Positions 7,345 through 15,229 of a DNA stretch of 27,575 nucleotides are shown here, one piece after another. Source of the DNA: DATKZH01 sp035528065 (lineage in GTDB: Bacteria > Planctomycetota > Planctomycetia > Pirellulales > Thermoguttaceae); assembly GCA_035528065.1 (NCBI GenBank), contig DATKZH010000193.1:1-27575 (forward strand). The letters run 5' to 3'. Below the pieces are notes generated by a model. The model saw only the letters and a program-made list of their open reading frames with translations. It searched no databases and was not told where the DNA came from. A program made the position numbers and the translations under genes. Position 1 is the stretch's first letter; the number at the start of each line of letters is the position of its first letter.

Positions 7345-8823
7345 ATGGACACCACCCGGCTTGATCGTCGCGTTTTCCTGGGGTTGGCCGCGTGTGCCGC
7401 GGGGGAGATTTCCGCCGGGACCGCCCCGGCGGCTGCCCAAACAGGCCAGCCGAGACAGCAGGCTCTCTGCCGGGAGCTGCCGGTGGGGAAGCCCTACGAC
7501 GTGGTCGTCTGCGGCGGGGGGCCCTCGGGGGTCGCCGCGGCCTTGGCGGCGCGGCGGGCGGGGCTCGATGTGCTCGTGGTCGAAGGGCAAGGGCAGCTCG
7601 GCGGAAACGGCACGTCGGGCCTGGTGTCGCACTGGCTGGGCGGACGCACCAGCGACTGCCAACGCTGGGTCGTCGGCGGGGTCTTCCGATCCATGTGCGA
7701 AGAGACGGCCGAACGGGGCATCGCCCTGGTGCCCGTGCCCGATCCCGCGAAGAAGTATCAGCCCCACGGCTGGTTCAAGGGGCAGTTGGCGGCCGGCATC
7801 CCCTTCGACCCCTACGGGATGGCCACGTATCTCGACGAGAAGATGGCCGCGGCCGAGGTCGACGTACTGCTATTGACCCAGGCGGTCGACTCGGTGATGG
7901 AGCAAGGGCGGATCACCCACGTGGTCCTCTTCAACAAGAGCGGGCTGGCGGCCGTGCCGGCCGGGGCGGTGATCGACGCCACCGGCGATGCCGACCTCGC
8001 CGCCCGCACCGGCTGCGAGCTGGTCAAGGGGCGCGATTCGGACAGCCTGATGACGCCCGCCTCGCTCACCTTCCACGTCACCGGCGTGGACCAGGAAGCG
8101 CTGGACGCCTACATCCACGAGCACGACTGCCCGCGGTTCCGCAAGAAGATCCTCGAGCTTCGCGAGTCGGGCGAGTGGACGTTCCCCTACGAGATTTTCA
8201 TCAGCGTGCAGCTCGAGGAGAAGGGCACGATGATGATCAACACCACCCGGCTGGTCGGAATCGACGGGACCGACGGGGCTTCGATCACCGAGGGCATGAT
8301 CCGCGGGCGCAGGGAAGTCGAGAAGCTGATGACGCTGATGCGTGAGCACTTTCCCGGGTTTGCCCAGGCGCGGCTGAAGTGTGTGGCGCCGCTTCTGGGC
8401 GTGCGGGAGACGCGGCGGATCCGCGGCCGGTACGTGCTCTCGGTCGAGGATCTCGCCGCCGGGCGGGCGTTCGACGACACGATCGGCTTCTCGGCCTATG
8501 GTTGGGACCTGGCCGATCCCAAGCGACCCAGCGAGAACCCCAGCCACGGCCGGAAGCTCGCCGTCACGCCCATCCCGTATCGCATCCTGGTGCCGGCGCC
8601 GGTGGAGAACCTGATCTGTCCGGGCCGGGCGGTGAGCGTCGAGCGTCCGGTGCTCGGGCCGTTGCGGGTGATGGCCCCCTCGATGGCCATGGGCGAAGCG
8701 GCCGGCGAGGCGGCCGCGGCCGTCGTCCGAAACCGGGTCGCGTTCCGGGACGTCGATCCGAAGGCGCTCCGCGAGGCGCTACGGGCACAAGGGGCGATCG
8801 TCGACTGGCCGCGGATTTCGTGA
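7345..8823 (+). CDS. Tat-exported FAD-dependent oxidoreductase
   Basis: A 492-residue flavoprotein of the FAD_oxidored group (PF12831-like). It begins with a Tat signal (LDRRVFLGLAACAAG, residues 6-20). The Rossmann dinucleotide-binding motif is clear: YDVVVCGGGPSGVAAA with Gly57, Gly59 and Gly62, followed by Glu80 at the end of the second strand (VLVVE) and GQLGGNGTSG. The second FAD contact, VIDATGDADLAA, is near 209-220. A C-terminal segment with NLICPGRAVS and APSMAMGEAAGEAAAAV closes the FAD domain, as is usual for this group. The substrate is unknown; such proteins often sit beside glycoside hydrolases in Planctomycetes. Start at ATG 7345, with GAAAGGA upstream. Probably co-transcribed with the GH115 gene 54 nt before it; convergent with the TIR gene behind it. 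Confidence 0.93.
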   Translation: MDTTRLDRRVFLGLAACAAGEISAGTAPAAAQTGQPRQQALCRELPVGKPYDVVVCGGGPSGVAAALAARRAGLDVLVVEGQGQLGGNGTSGLVSHWLGGRTSDCQRWVVGGVFRSMCEETAERGIALVPVPDPAKKYQPHGWFKGQLAAGIPFDPYGMATYLDEKMAAAEVDVLLLTQAVDSVMEQGRITHVVLFNKSGLAAVPAGAVIDATGDADLAARTGCELVKGRDSDSLMTPASLTFHVTGVDQEALDAYIHEHDCPRFRKKILELRESGEWTFPYEIFISVQLEEKGTMMINTTRLVGIDGTDGASITEGMIRGRREVEKLMTLMREHFPGFAQARLKCVAPLLGVRETRRIRGRYVLSVEDLAAGRAFDDTIGFSAYGWDLADPKRPSENPSHGRKLAVTPIPYRILVPAPVENLICPGRAVSVERPVLGPLRVMAPSMAMGEAAGEAAAAVVRNRVAFRDVDPKALREALRAQGAIVDWPRIS

Positions 8824-9008
8824 TTCCGGGAAGGCGTGTAGGATACGCCGGCGTACGAGATTCGCGCGCGAACATCGCAGTTTCCGGCTTCTCTCGACGC
8901 CGCGAGCACGTGCGTGCGACTGCCCCCGGGAATGCCCGCGAACCGGGGCTTGGCTCCCTCGACCCCAGCCGCGCATCGCACCACGAGACGTCCAACAGCC
9001 GGACGGCG

Positions 9009-11951
9009 TCATTCTGCGAGTGTTGCCCGCAATAGCGCAACAGCCGGCGCCGTCGCCTCGGGCGCCTGCTGCAGCTTCTGGAGCAACTGCAAATCCAGCA
9101 GAGCCTCACTCACCACGCCCTCGGCGGAGCACATCGCCAGCGCGTGGCGATAAGCCTGTAGAGCATCCTCTGCTTGCCCGGCGCAAAGCAAAGCGATCGC
9201 CAGGAAATACCCGGCATCCCGATGGCGCTTGATGTGCGCAAACAGCGACTGGACCGATCGGACGGCCTGGCGGGCGTTTTCCCGCGCTGCCTCCGCTTGG
9301 CCGAGGAACAGGTTGGCGATCGCCATATACAGCGAGGCCCGATGTCGAAGGGACGGTTCATTCAGATCGATCGCCGCTTGGCAGTCCTCGATCGCGGCAC
9401 GGTACTCGCTGAGCGTCAATCGCACGCGAGCACTCGTGACGAGATGGTAGCACGCATTGAGACTGCCGACCTTCTCGATCGGCATGGCAAGGGCCCTGGC
9501 AATGTAGTGTTTGGCATTTTCATACTCCCCTTTTCGCAGGCTACCTTGGGCGAGGTTGTCAAGGTTACAGGCCCTGACCCGATCTGCCCCCGCCTCGGCA
9601 GCGAGCCTTTCGGCGTGGTGAAACAATTGTATGGCTTCGGTGAGATTGCCCAAGTATAGGTGGACAATGCCTGTATCGCCGAGGTAGCCTGCTAGGCTTT
9701 CCTTGCCCCAGAACCTCTCGACGATGGGGCGTATTTCGGAGAGCAATTCGAGAGCTCGCTCCAAGTCGCCAAGATCCCAGTACACCAACGCCAAGTTCTC
9801 CTGATACACCGCTGCCAGGAGAAACTCACTATGCGCTCTTGCCTTGCTGATAGCCGCATCATACTGCACAAGTGCCTCGTCGAAGCGCCCCACGTTCCAG
9901 TACGCCCCAGCCAACGCCCCGGCGTTTCTCGTCACCAATGCCGGCGACTGGAGTTGCCCTGCCAGCCTTTCGCGCATCCGGATGACCAATTGAGCGTGTC
10001 CCCACCTCCGGAGGTATTCGTGGTCAATGGCGCCGAGGAGTTCGGCGGCCGTGTCGTAATCGTCGCCCGCGCAGCGCAATTCAAACTCCGCCAACTGCGG
10101 CACCAGATCCTCGACAGTCTTCCAATCAGAGCGTGGTTTGCGGATTCGCTGAAAGAAGTTGGCCGCGCGGTGCCGGAGTGCATATTGGGTGAAAGGAGAT
10201 GCATCCGGGACTCCACGGTCGCTCTTCCCCCCTGCCCGTACCCGACCCAGGGCGTAGGCGCGATCGACAGGATGAAGATAGTATTGGCTGGCTTCCTTGC
10301 GGACGAACTGCATGTTCACCAAGCGGTTTAGCACGGGAGCACTATTGACTCCCGGCAGGTGGGGCTGCAGCAGGTAGTCCACGGCAACGGACGGCACCGG
10401 ACGACCGTAGACGGCCAGAGCCTCGAGAACGGTCTGGGCGGACTCATCGAGGCGGCTGAAGGCTTCGCCGACCAACACCTCGACCACGTTGTCCGGCAAT
10501 AGCTTCTCGGCGTCCTTGAGCAACTCGTCCAGGGTCGTATGGCGGTCTGCAGCGAGGATGGCAAAAAGGGCTTCCAGCGCCCGAGGATACCCGAGCGTGC
10601 GTTCGCGCCCTCTGGCCAGCAGCTCATCCGGTGCGTCTTTCAGTCCGAACGTTCCATCCGCGTCCATCTCGCGCAGGATATTCTCGGCGTAGGGTGATTT
10701 GAGGCCCTCATCCAAGAGAAGCGGCATCTGCCGCTCCGGGTGCACTAGCGCGAGGTTTCGCGGAGCGACACGGGTGGTCAGGATAATCTTCACTGCGTGC
10801 TGCGGAACGTCGAGAAACGCATGGAGAGCCTCCGACAGCTCCGTGCTCTTCACCTCGCGCGTTTCCAGATCGACGAGGTCCTCGAAGTTGTCCAACAGCA
10901 CCACCGTGCAACCGTCCGCAAAGGCCGCCAACACACTATTCACTTTCTCCCGCGCGCTGATCTTAGGGTCGTTACACAGCGTATTCAACTCTTCCGCGTT
11001 TTGTTCAGGCAGCAGCCTGCACAAGTCGGCCAGCAGGTTGGGCGCCGAGATCTCGCGAGAGCCCCTCGCGCTCAAGTAGACGATCCCATCCACCAGCAGT
11101 TCTCCGAGGTCGTCGGGCAACTGCCCACCCTCGAGGCCCTTGAGCAAACGACAGGCCAAGGCGGTCTTGCCCACTCCCGCGCGCCCGACAATCGTAAGTA
11201 AACGTCGGGCATCATCCCGGAGGAAGTCCCGAATGAGTTTCGTTTCGACGTGGCGGTCCTGGAAATAGTTCGGGGCAACGCCCGGGGGGCGGTTGATGAA
11301 CCTCGCGCGAGTCGCCGCCGTGACCGGTTTCCGGGGCTGGCGCCGTCTTTCGATCCCACGGTCAATAGTCTCTTGCGTCCGTTTCGCAGCGCTCTCCAGG
11401 TCCTCGACGATTTGTTGTTGTGCGGCGATCGCTTTTTCCAGGTCTGCGATGTCCGCATGGATACGCGATTCCTCCTTTTCGTCCCGAGCACGTCGCATAT
11501 CGCGCTGCGCGTCCACCAAACGGCATTGCAGTTGATACAACTTCCCCTCGGGTGAGTCCAACCACGCGAGATGTCCGCGGAGTCTCTCCACCGCAGGTTC
11601 AAACTCGTCGCTGAAATCGAGGTATTGTCGATTGCCCAGACGGAACGGCACTTCAATGCTCGGATCGAGAAGGAGCGGAATGATCGGCTTCTTGTACTGG
11701 AGGGCTATTGTCCATTCGTCTTTCGTCACCGAGCCTCGCGCTACGCTGTCCCCAGACATCACGAACAACAGGCTCCTGCAAGTCCGGATTGCATCCACGA
11801 TCTGATCATCCCAATCGACACCGGGGTGAAGATTCCTATTGTCCAGCCACGCGCCGAAGGGAGGATCTCCAGATCGCAGTGCCTCGTAGAGCTCGAAGGC
11901 GAAGTCCCGCGCGTCGGCCGTGGAATAGCTGATGAAGTGATGGCCACGCAT
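9009..11951 (-). CDS. TIR - coiled coil - NB-ARC (STAND) - TPR protein
   Basis: A 980-residue NLR-like protein. ATG 11951 is preferred over an upstream TTG (11969) because AAGGGAGG (11957-11964) lies 5 nt before it. Domains: TIR at about 3-96 (HHFISYSTADARDF, then FVMSGDSVARGS, with TKDEWTIAL carrying the candidate catalytic Glu79 of TIR NADases); a charged coiled coil at about 135-203; NB-ARC/STAND ATPase from about 220, with P-loop GRAGVGKT (256-263), Walker B VVLLDNFEDL (350-359), LTTR (391-394) and GYPRALEAL (454-462); a winged-helix-like region to about 600; then TPR repeats from about 680 to the end. Known relatives use TPRs as sensors and TIR as an NAD-consuming or signalling effector, some in phage defence. 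No partner gene is adjacent. Sampled GC is about 52-58% in places, against 62-75% in neighbours. Confidence 0.93.
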   Translation of the reverse strand: MRGHHFISYSTADARDFAFELYEALRSGDPPFGAWLDNRNLHPGVDWDDQIVDAIRTCRSLLFVMSGDSVARGSVTKDEWTIALQYKKPIIPLLLDPSIEVPFRLGNRQYLDFSDEFEPAVERLRGHLAWLDSPEGKLYQLQCRLVDAQRDMRRARDEKEESRIHADIADLEKAIAAQQQIVEDLESAAKRTQETIDRGIERRRQPRKPVTAATRARFINRPPGVAPNYFQDRHVETKLIRDFLRDDARRLLTIVGRAGVGKTALACRLLKGLEGGQLPDDLGELLVDGIVYLSARGSREISAPNLLADLCRLLPEQNAEELNTLCNDPKISAREKVNSVLAAFADGCTVVLLDNFEDLVDLETREVKSTELSEALHAFLDVPQHAVKIILTTRVAPRNLALVHPERQMPLLLDEGLKSPYAENILREMDADGTFGLKDAPDELLARGRERTLGYPRALEALFAILAADRHTTLDELLKDAEKLLPDNVVEVLVGEAFSRLDESAQTVLEALAVYGRPVPSVAVDYLLQPHLPGVNSAPVLNRLVNMQFVRKEASQYYLHPVDRAYALGRVRAGGKSDRGVPDASPFTQYALRHRAANFFQRIRKPRSDWKTVEDLVPQLAEFELRCAGDDYDTAAELLGAIDHEYLRRWGHAQLVIRMRERLAGQLQSPALVTRNAGALAGAYWNVGRFDEALVQYDAAISKARAHSEFLLAAVYQENLALVYWDLGDLERALELLSEIRPIVERFWGKESLAGYLGDTGIVHLYLGNLTEAIQLFHHAERLAAEAGADRVRACNLDNLAQGSLRKGEYENAKHYIARALAMPIEKVGSLNACYHLVTSARVRLTLSEYRAAIEDCQAAIDLNEPSLRHRASLYMAIANLFLGQAEAARENARQAVRSVQSLFAHIKRHRDAGYFLAIALLCAGQAEDALQAYRHALAMCSAEGVVSEALLDLQLLQKLQQAPEATAPAVALLRATLAE

Positions 11952-12041
11952 CGCTGCCTCCCTTGACAAGCGTTGTATCCTGCCGTCGGCTTTTCGGCTT
12001 GGGGTGTGCGGTCGCCCCGCTCTCTCAACCGATGATCTAGC

Positions 12042-12047
12042 GGGGCG
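12042..12047. other. Right-arm core of the 10-bp inverted repeat upstream of the TIR gene
   Basis: GGGGCG lies within the right arm 12039-12048, which pairs with 12012-12021 around a 17-nt spacer. The centre of the palindrome is about 80 nt upstream of the TIR start codon, a position compatible with a repressor site or a leader hairpin. The function is unproven. Confidence 0.3.
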
Positions 12048-12441
12048 AGCCGTGTCCCGTCCCGGAAACGTTCTTCCATATCGACGCCGCGATCTGCCCC
12101 CGCTTGCCGCTCGCCGGTTACCGCTTCTTCTTCGAAGCGGTCATGCCCCAAACCGGCTTCGTCCTGCGACCGTGATCGGGCATCAGCGGTCATTATCGCT
12201 CGACTGAGGGGCCTCGACAATCCCCGGCCCCCCCCACTCCCGCGTCTCTGGAGCTCCAGGACGAGCGCAAACGAGGGTCTCGCGCCGTTCCGTCGAGTAC
12301 TGATGACGGCGCGACGCAGACTCCCGCTGACCCCGTCGTGGCGCACGGGCGAGGGCAAGCGGTTTCGCGATTCCTGCTTCGATGGGACCCGACTCATGCT
12401 CGCCTTTGCTTTTCATTATGCTTCCAGGCGATCGGGGAACC

Positions 12442-12471
12442 TTGTTGTCGATCCCGGCGAAGCGGTATCAT
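12442..12471 (+). promoter_or_regulatory. Possible promoter before the URO-D-like gene
   Basis: TTGTTG (12442-12447) and TATCAT (12466-12471) are separated by 18 nt and end about 43 nt before the chosen start codon. It is a reasonable but unproven sigma70-type match. Confidence 0.3.
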
Positions 12472-12513
12472 GCCGTGCATGCTGCACTCCGCCACTTTCA
12501 CCGGAACGTGACC

Positions 12514-13506
12514 ATGAACCACGTCGAAAGATTTCGCGCGGTGATGAGCTTCCAGCCGGTCGACCGGCTGCCGCGCTGGGAATGGGCCATGTGGTGGGAC
12601 GAAACGATCGCCCATTGGAAGCAGCAGGGGTTGCCCGGCGAGTTGGAGAGTGTGTTTGACATCGCCGCGTACTTCGGCCTGGACCCCTACCGGCAGTTCT
12701 GGTTCTCGACCACCGATCCGACGATCGAGGCCGTGCAGCATCACGTCGAGGGAATCGTCTCGAACATGGACGATTACCTCCGGGTGCGTCCCCGGCTGTT
12801 TCCCGACCATCGCCAGGCGATCGACGCAATGCGCCCCTGGAAGCAGCGCCAGAAGCGGGGTGAGGCCGTCGTCTGGATCACGCTGGAAGGCTACTTCTGG
12901 TTTCCGCGCACGCTGATGGGCTTCACGAAAATCAGCTACGCCTTCTACGACCAGCCCGAGCTGCTCCACCGGATCAACCAGGACCTGACCGATTTCAACC
13001 TGCGGATCCTGGACCAGGTCGACGAGGCGTGCGTGCCCACGTTCGCGACCATCGCCGAAGACATGTCGTACAATCACGGGCCGATGATCTCCGAAGCCCA
13101 CTTCGACGCGTTCATCGCCCCGTACTACCGACGGATCATCCCGCGGCTTTTGGAGCGGGACGTGATCCCGATCGTCGACACCGACGGGGACGTAACGCAA
13201 CTCGTGCCGTGGCTCCAACGGGAGGGCGTCCGGGGCGTGCTGCCGCTGGAGCGACAGGCGGGCGTCGACGGCATGGCGGTCCGAAGGCAATACCCGGACG
13301 TCCGGCTCGTCGGCCACTACGACAAGATGGTCATGGACCGCGGCGAGGAGGCGATGCGCGGGGAGTTCGAGCGGCTCGTGCCGCTGATGCGCTCCGGGGG
13401 CTTCATCCCCAGCGTCGATCACCAGACGCCGCCGCACGTCACGCTCGATCAGTACCGCCTCTACCGCCGCCTGCTGGACGAGTATACACTTGCCGTAGGG
13501 TCGTAG
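12514..13506 (+). CDS. URO-D family (uroporphyrinogen decarboxylase-like) protein
   Basis: A 330-residue protein with the TIM-barrel fold of the URO-D superfamily. Start at ATG 12514 (NHVERFRAVMSFQPVDRLP, the usual N-terminus of this group); the frame is open upstream but does not look coding, and the ribosome site is weak. Diagnostic segments are EDMSYNHGPMIS (182-193), VDTDGD (221-226), GVLPLERQAGVD (241-252), GHYDK (267-271, in place of the common GGIDK) and PSVDHQTPP (299-307). This subgroup differs from HemE: it resembles the MtaA/MtbA-like or uncharacterised 'URO-D domain' proteins abundant in Planctomycetes and Verrucomicrobia, and it is not expected to make coproporphyrinogen. No corrinoid protein or methyltransferase is adjacent, so the substrate is unknown. 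Confidence 0.88.
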   Translation: MNHVERFRAVMSFQPVDRLPRWEWAMWWDETIAHWKQQGLPGELESVFDIAAYFGLDPYRQFWFSTTDPTIEAVQHHVEGIVSNMDDYLRVRPRLFPDHRQAIDAMRPWKQRQKRGEAVVWITLEGYFWFPRTLMGFTKISYAFYDQPELLHRINQDLTDFNLRILDQVDEACVPTFATIAEDMSYNHGPMISEAHFDAFIAPYYRRIIPRLLERDVIPIVDTDGDVTQLVPWLQREGVRGVLPLERQAGVDGMAVRRQYPDVRLVGHYDKMVMDRGEEAMRGEFERLVPLMRSGGFIPSVDHQTPPHVTLDQYRLYRRLLDEYTLAVGS

Positions 13507-13657
13507 CGTCGTAGCGTCGCACCGCGGGTCGAGACACGAGAACGACGCGACCCGGGGACCTGCACCTTTGCTTCACACACGGGAGGTCGGAAATGAGCCC
13601 GAACACACAAGTCCGCCGCAGGAGCGGACGATGAAAGAAGCCCGCAACCCGTAGCCC

Positions 13658-13768
13658 TCACCCATCGCGGTGCAGCGGACGACCGCCAAAGGGGCGCACG
13701 GCGACCGCAAGCGCCGGGAGCACCAGCGGGATCATCCCGACGGCCAATGGCATGGTCTGGGATAGCAT
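13658..13768 (-). CDS. Possible single-helix micropeptide A
   Basis: A 36-residue open frame (MLSQTMPLAVGMIPLV, then a further hydrophobic stretch to about residue 24 and a basic tail GRPLHRD). GAGAGG lies about 9 nt before the ATG. The N-terminal two-thirds could form one membrane helix, with the basic tail on the cytoplasmic side. I do not recognise a family. It lies downstream of and in the same direction as micropeptide B, with a palindrome between. The short length makes chance possible. Confidence 0.3.
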   Translation of the reverse strand: MLSQTMPLAVGMIPLVLPALAVAVRPFGGRPLHRDG

Positions 13769-13811
13769 CGTTTCGGCCCTCTCGATTCTCGCTGTTTCAC
13801 GCGCGCCGTCC

Positions 13812-13889
13812 GGAAATGGGGACAGGCACCGTCGGCAACGTGAAAGACCGCCGCAGAATCCTCTCTCGACGGAGCCAGTCCCCATTTCC
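13812..13889. repeat. 19-nt inverted repeat (REP-like)
   Basis: GGAAATGGGGACAGGCACC (13812-13830) and the reverse complement of 13871-13889 agree at 17 of 19 positions, with 40 nt between them. The 'aaatggggac' phrase is one I associate with REP-like elements mobilised by RAYT/Y1 transposases in several phyla. No transposase is present in the window. Confidence 0.6.
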
Positions 13890-13902
13890 GTCCCAGCGGC
13901 AC

Positions 13903-14001
13903 TCAGAACGGATGGGTCCGGCGGACGGGCCGGATGAAATCGAGCGTGATCACGACGGAGATCACGGTCCCGACGAACATCAGCAGAGTGGTGGGGAACA
14001 T
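13903..14001 (-). CDS. Possible single-helix micropeptide B
   Basis: A 32-residue open frame starting MFPTTLLMFVGTVISVV and ending in a basic tail, RPVRRTHPF. Residues 4-21 are a convincing membrane helix, and the positive C-terminus predicts an N-out or N-in single-pass peptide with the tail in the cytoplasm. The start has a good GGGAGGG 8 nt upstream, the best support for translation in this gap. Its size recalls small ATPase subunits such as KdpF, but no kdp genes are present and the sequence does not clearly match. Confidence 0.42.
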   Translation of the reverse strand: MFPTTLLMFVGTVISVVITLDFIRPVRRTHPF

Positions 14002-14322
14002 CGGCTTGCCCTCCCTGGGATCAAGGTCCTTTTTGCTTCCGTTGGCCGATAGAGGGCAAGCGGTGTGCCAACGGCGGCGTGCGGAGGGCGTTGTGAGGGA
14101 GTAAGCTCTTTGCTTGGAACGAGTTAGCGAATCTCCGGGGCGAGTGATTTCTGGTGTGGCGCCGTGGTCCGTGCGCCATCGATATGACAACTCAACGAGG
14201 ATCACTTTCGCGACACACGGACAACGGTCTGTATCATGCTGATCTCGGTCGTGGGCGAAGCGGGCCCTTGACCGGGGGGACCGAGTGGAGGCCGGCGGTC
14301 TGTCGAGGAGCCCCAGCCCGGG

Positions 14323-14369
14323 CAAAAACGAACAGGGCAGCCCGACGCCCTATGCGTCAGGCTGCCCTG
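14323..14369 (-). terminator. Rho-independent terminator of the secreted-protein genes
   Basis: The 16-nt arms 14333-14348 and 14354-14369 pair with one mismatch around a 5-nt loop. On the minus strand the stem is followed by a T-rich tract, TTCGTTTTTG (complement of 14323-14332). It lies about 70 nt downstream of the stop codon of the 120-residue secreted protein. Confidence 0.8.
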
Positions 14370-14441
14370 GTTGGCAAGATTGCTCGATGTGTGTGGAGTG
14401 AATCCGGGCGAAGGTCGTCCGGATTGGCGGCGCCGTGCAGC

Positions 14442-14804
14442 TTACCAGGGCCCGCGAACGTAGTAGACGCCGAATTGATTGGTGTCACTCGGCCAGGGAG
14501 GAGTGGGCTGGAGCATTTGGGCGTCGTAGTTGCCGGGGCCGGGATAGTTGCGTCGGAACTGTTGCCAAATGCGCGTGACTCGCGTGTTGCCGACTCCCCA
14601 CCCCCAATTGGTCTGCAACTCGGCCTTTGGCGACACGACCAAGGCGACCGGCGCGCCGTAGCAGGTGTGGTAGTAGCCGCCATGCCACGGCGTCGAGGGG
14701 GCATACTGGGCCTGAGCCGACAGGCGGCCACCGGCTGCATCAGCGCTGTGGGCCGCAAGCGTCACCGCAAGGGCGACGATCAGCAAGGGCAGAAAGCGTC
14801 TCAT
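14442..14804 (-). CDS. Small secreted protein, planctomycete-type, unknown function
   Basis: A 120-residue protein with a Sec signal (MRRFLPLLIVALAVTLA, cleavage near residue 23, SADA-A). The mature chain is rich in Gly, Pro, Trp and Tyr: WHGGYYHTCYG, then APVALVVSP, a NWGWGVG motif near 66-72, NYPGPGNYD, PWPSDTNQFG and the terminal VYYVRGPW. I recall similar short proteins with NWGWGVG and a YYxRGPW end from other Planctomycetes, but no function is known. AAGGAA lies upstream of the start ATG. It follows the 110-residue secreted protein by 92 nt in the same direction and precedes a strong terminator, so the two probably form a bicistronic unit. Confidence 0.82.
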   Translation of the reverse strand: MRRFLPLLIVALAVTLAAHSADAAGGRLSAQAQYAPSTPWHGGYYHTCYGAPVALVVSPKAELQTNWGWGVGNTRVTRIWQQFRRNYPGPGNYDAQMLQPTPPWPSDTNQFGVYYVRGPW

Positions 14805-14896
14805 CTTGGCCTATTCCTTTCCGCGTGGAGAGTTGTCCATTTTTGATGCGGTCTACGCGGTCGCCACCGCGCGGCCCGAAAGAGCCGGACCGGTCG

Positions 14897-15229
14897 CTAC
14901 CGCCACGAGACGAGGGTCCTCGTCACCTTGCCGTCCGAATGGAAGCGCCAGTAGGTCCGGGAGTGAGGGTACAGGAACTCGTGCGGCATCAGCGGTTGAT
15001 ACGTGTAGTAGGTGTGGCCCACCAGCGGCGGCGTGGGCACGGGACACACGTACAACTGGGCTCCGGCGCCCCCACACGGTCCGGGCGGGACGTAGTAGTT
15101 GTAGAACAGGTCCGGCGCCGTCCGCTGCCGTCCCACGGCGTAGGCCTGGGGCGAATCGTCTGCCACAAAGTGCAGCGCCACCAGGAAGGCCGCCAACACC
15201 ATCGTCACACGCAGGATTCTCAGAACCAT
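14897..15229 (-). CDS. Small secreted protein, planctomycete-type, unknown function
   Basis: A 110-residue protein. Start at ATG 15229 (MVLRILRVTMVLAAF), with GGAGG nine nt upstream; a TTG 18 nt earlier is less likely. The first 31 residues form an export signal. The mature chain has a Gly/Pro/Cys patch PPGPCGGAGAQLYVCPVP (48-65), then the conserved-looking HTYYTYQPLMPHEFLYPH (72-89) and a basic C-terminal strand, RTYWRFHSDGKVTRTL. Proteins with the 'QPLMPHEFLY.H.RTYYR' signature occur in Planctomycetes, to my recollection, and have no assigned role. Cys51 and Cys62 could form a disulfide. It is first in a two-gene unit with the 120-residue secreted protein. Confidence 0.82.
   Translation of the reverse strand: MVLRILRVTMVLAAFLVALHFVADDSPQAYAVGRQRTAPDLFYNYYVPPGPCGGAGAQLYVCPVPTPPLVGHTYYTYQPLMPHEFLYPHSRTYWRFHSDGKVTRTLVSWR

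Larger units (their letters stand above)
11952..12513. other. Intergenic region with two hairpins, no gene supported
   Basis: This 562-nt divergent region between the TIR protein and the URO-D-like protein holds no convincing coding region; open frames here are Arg-rich and lack family signatures. Two perfect inverted repeats are present: TCGCCCCGCT (12012-12021) with 12039-12048, and ACCGCTTC (12120-12127) with GAAGCGGT (12134-12141). Either could be an operator or an mRNA leader structure of the TIR gene, which would be read leftwards through both. Confidence 0.5.

Noticed and set aside
5254..7767. 837-residue minus-strand open frame
   Set aside because: Antisense to the GH115 and FAD oxidoreductase genes, spans their intergenic region, and has no recognisable motif.
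11759..12397. 212-residue minus-strand frame upstream of the TIR gene
   Set aside because: It overlaps the TIR domain in another frame, is Arg/Ser-rich and has no signature or ribosome site.
13593..13653. 13-codon frame with GGAGG upstream, followed by an ATGA-overlapping 7-codon frame
   Set aside because: Too short to support as genes; the arrangement could easily arise by chance.
13903..14001. Micropeptide B considered as KdpF
   Set aside because: No kdpA, kdpB or kdpC genes are nearby and the sequence does not carry a convincing KdpF pattern.
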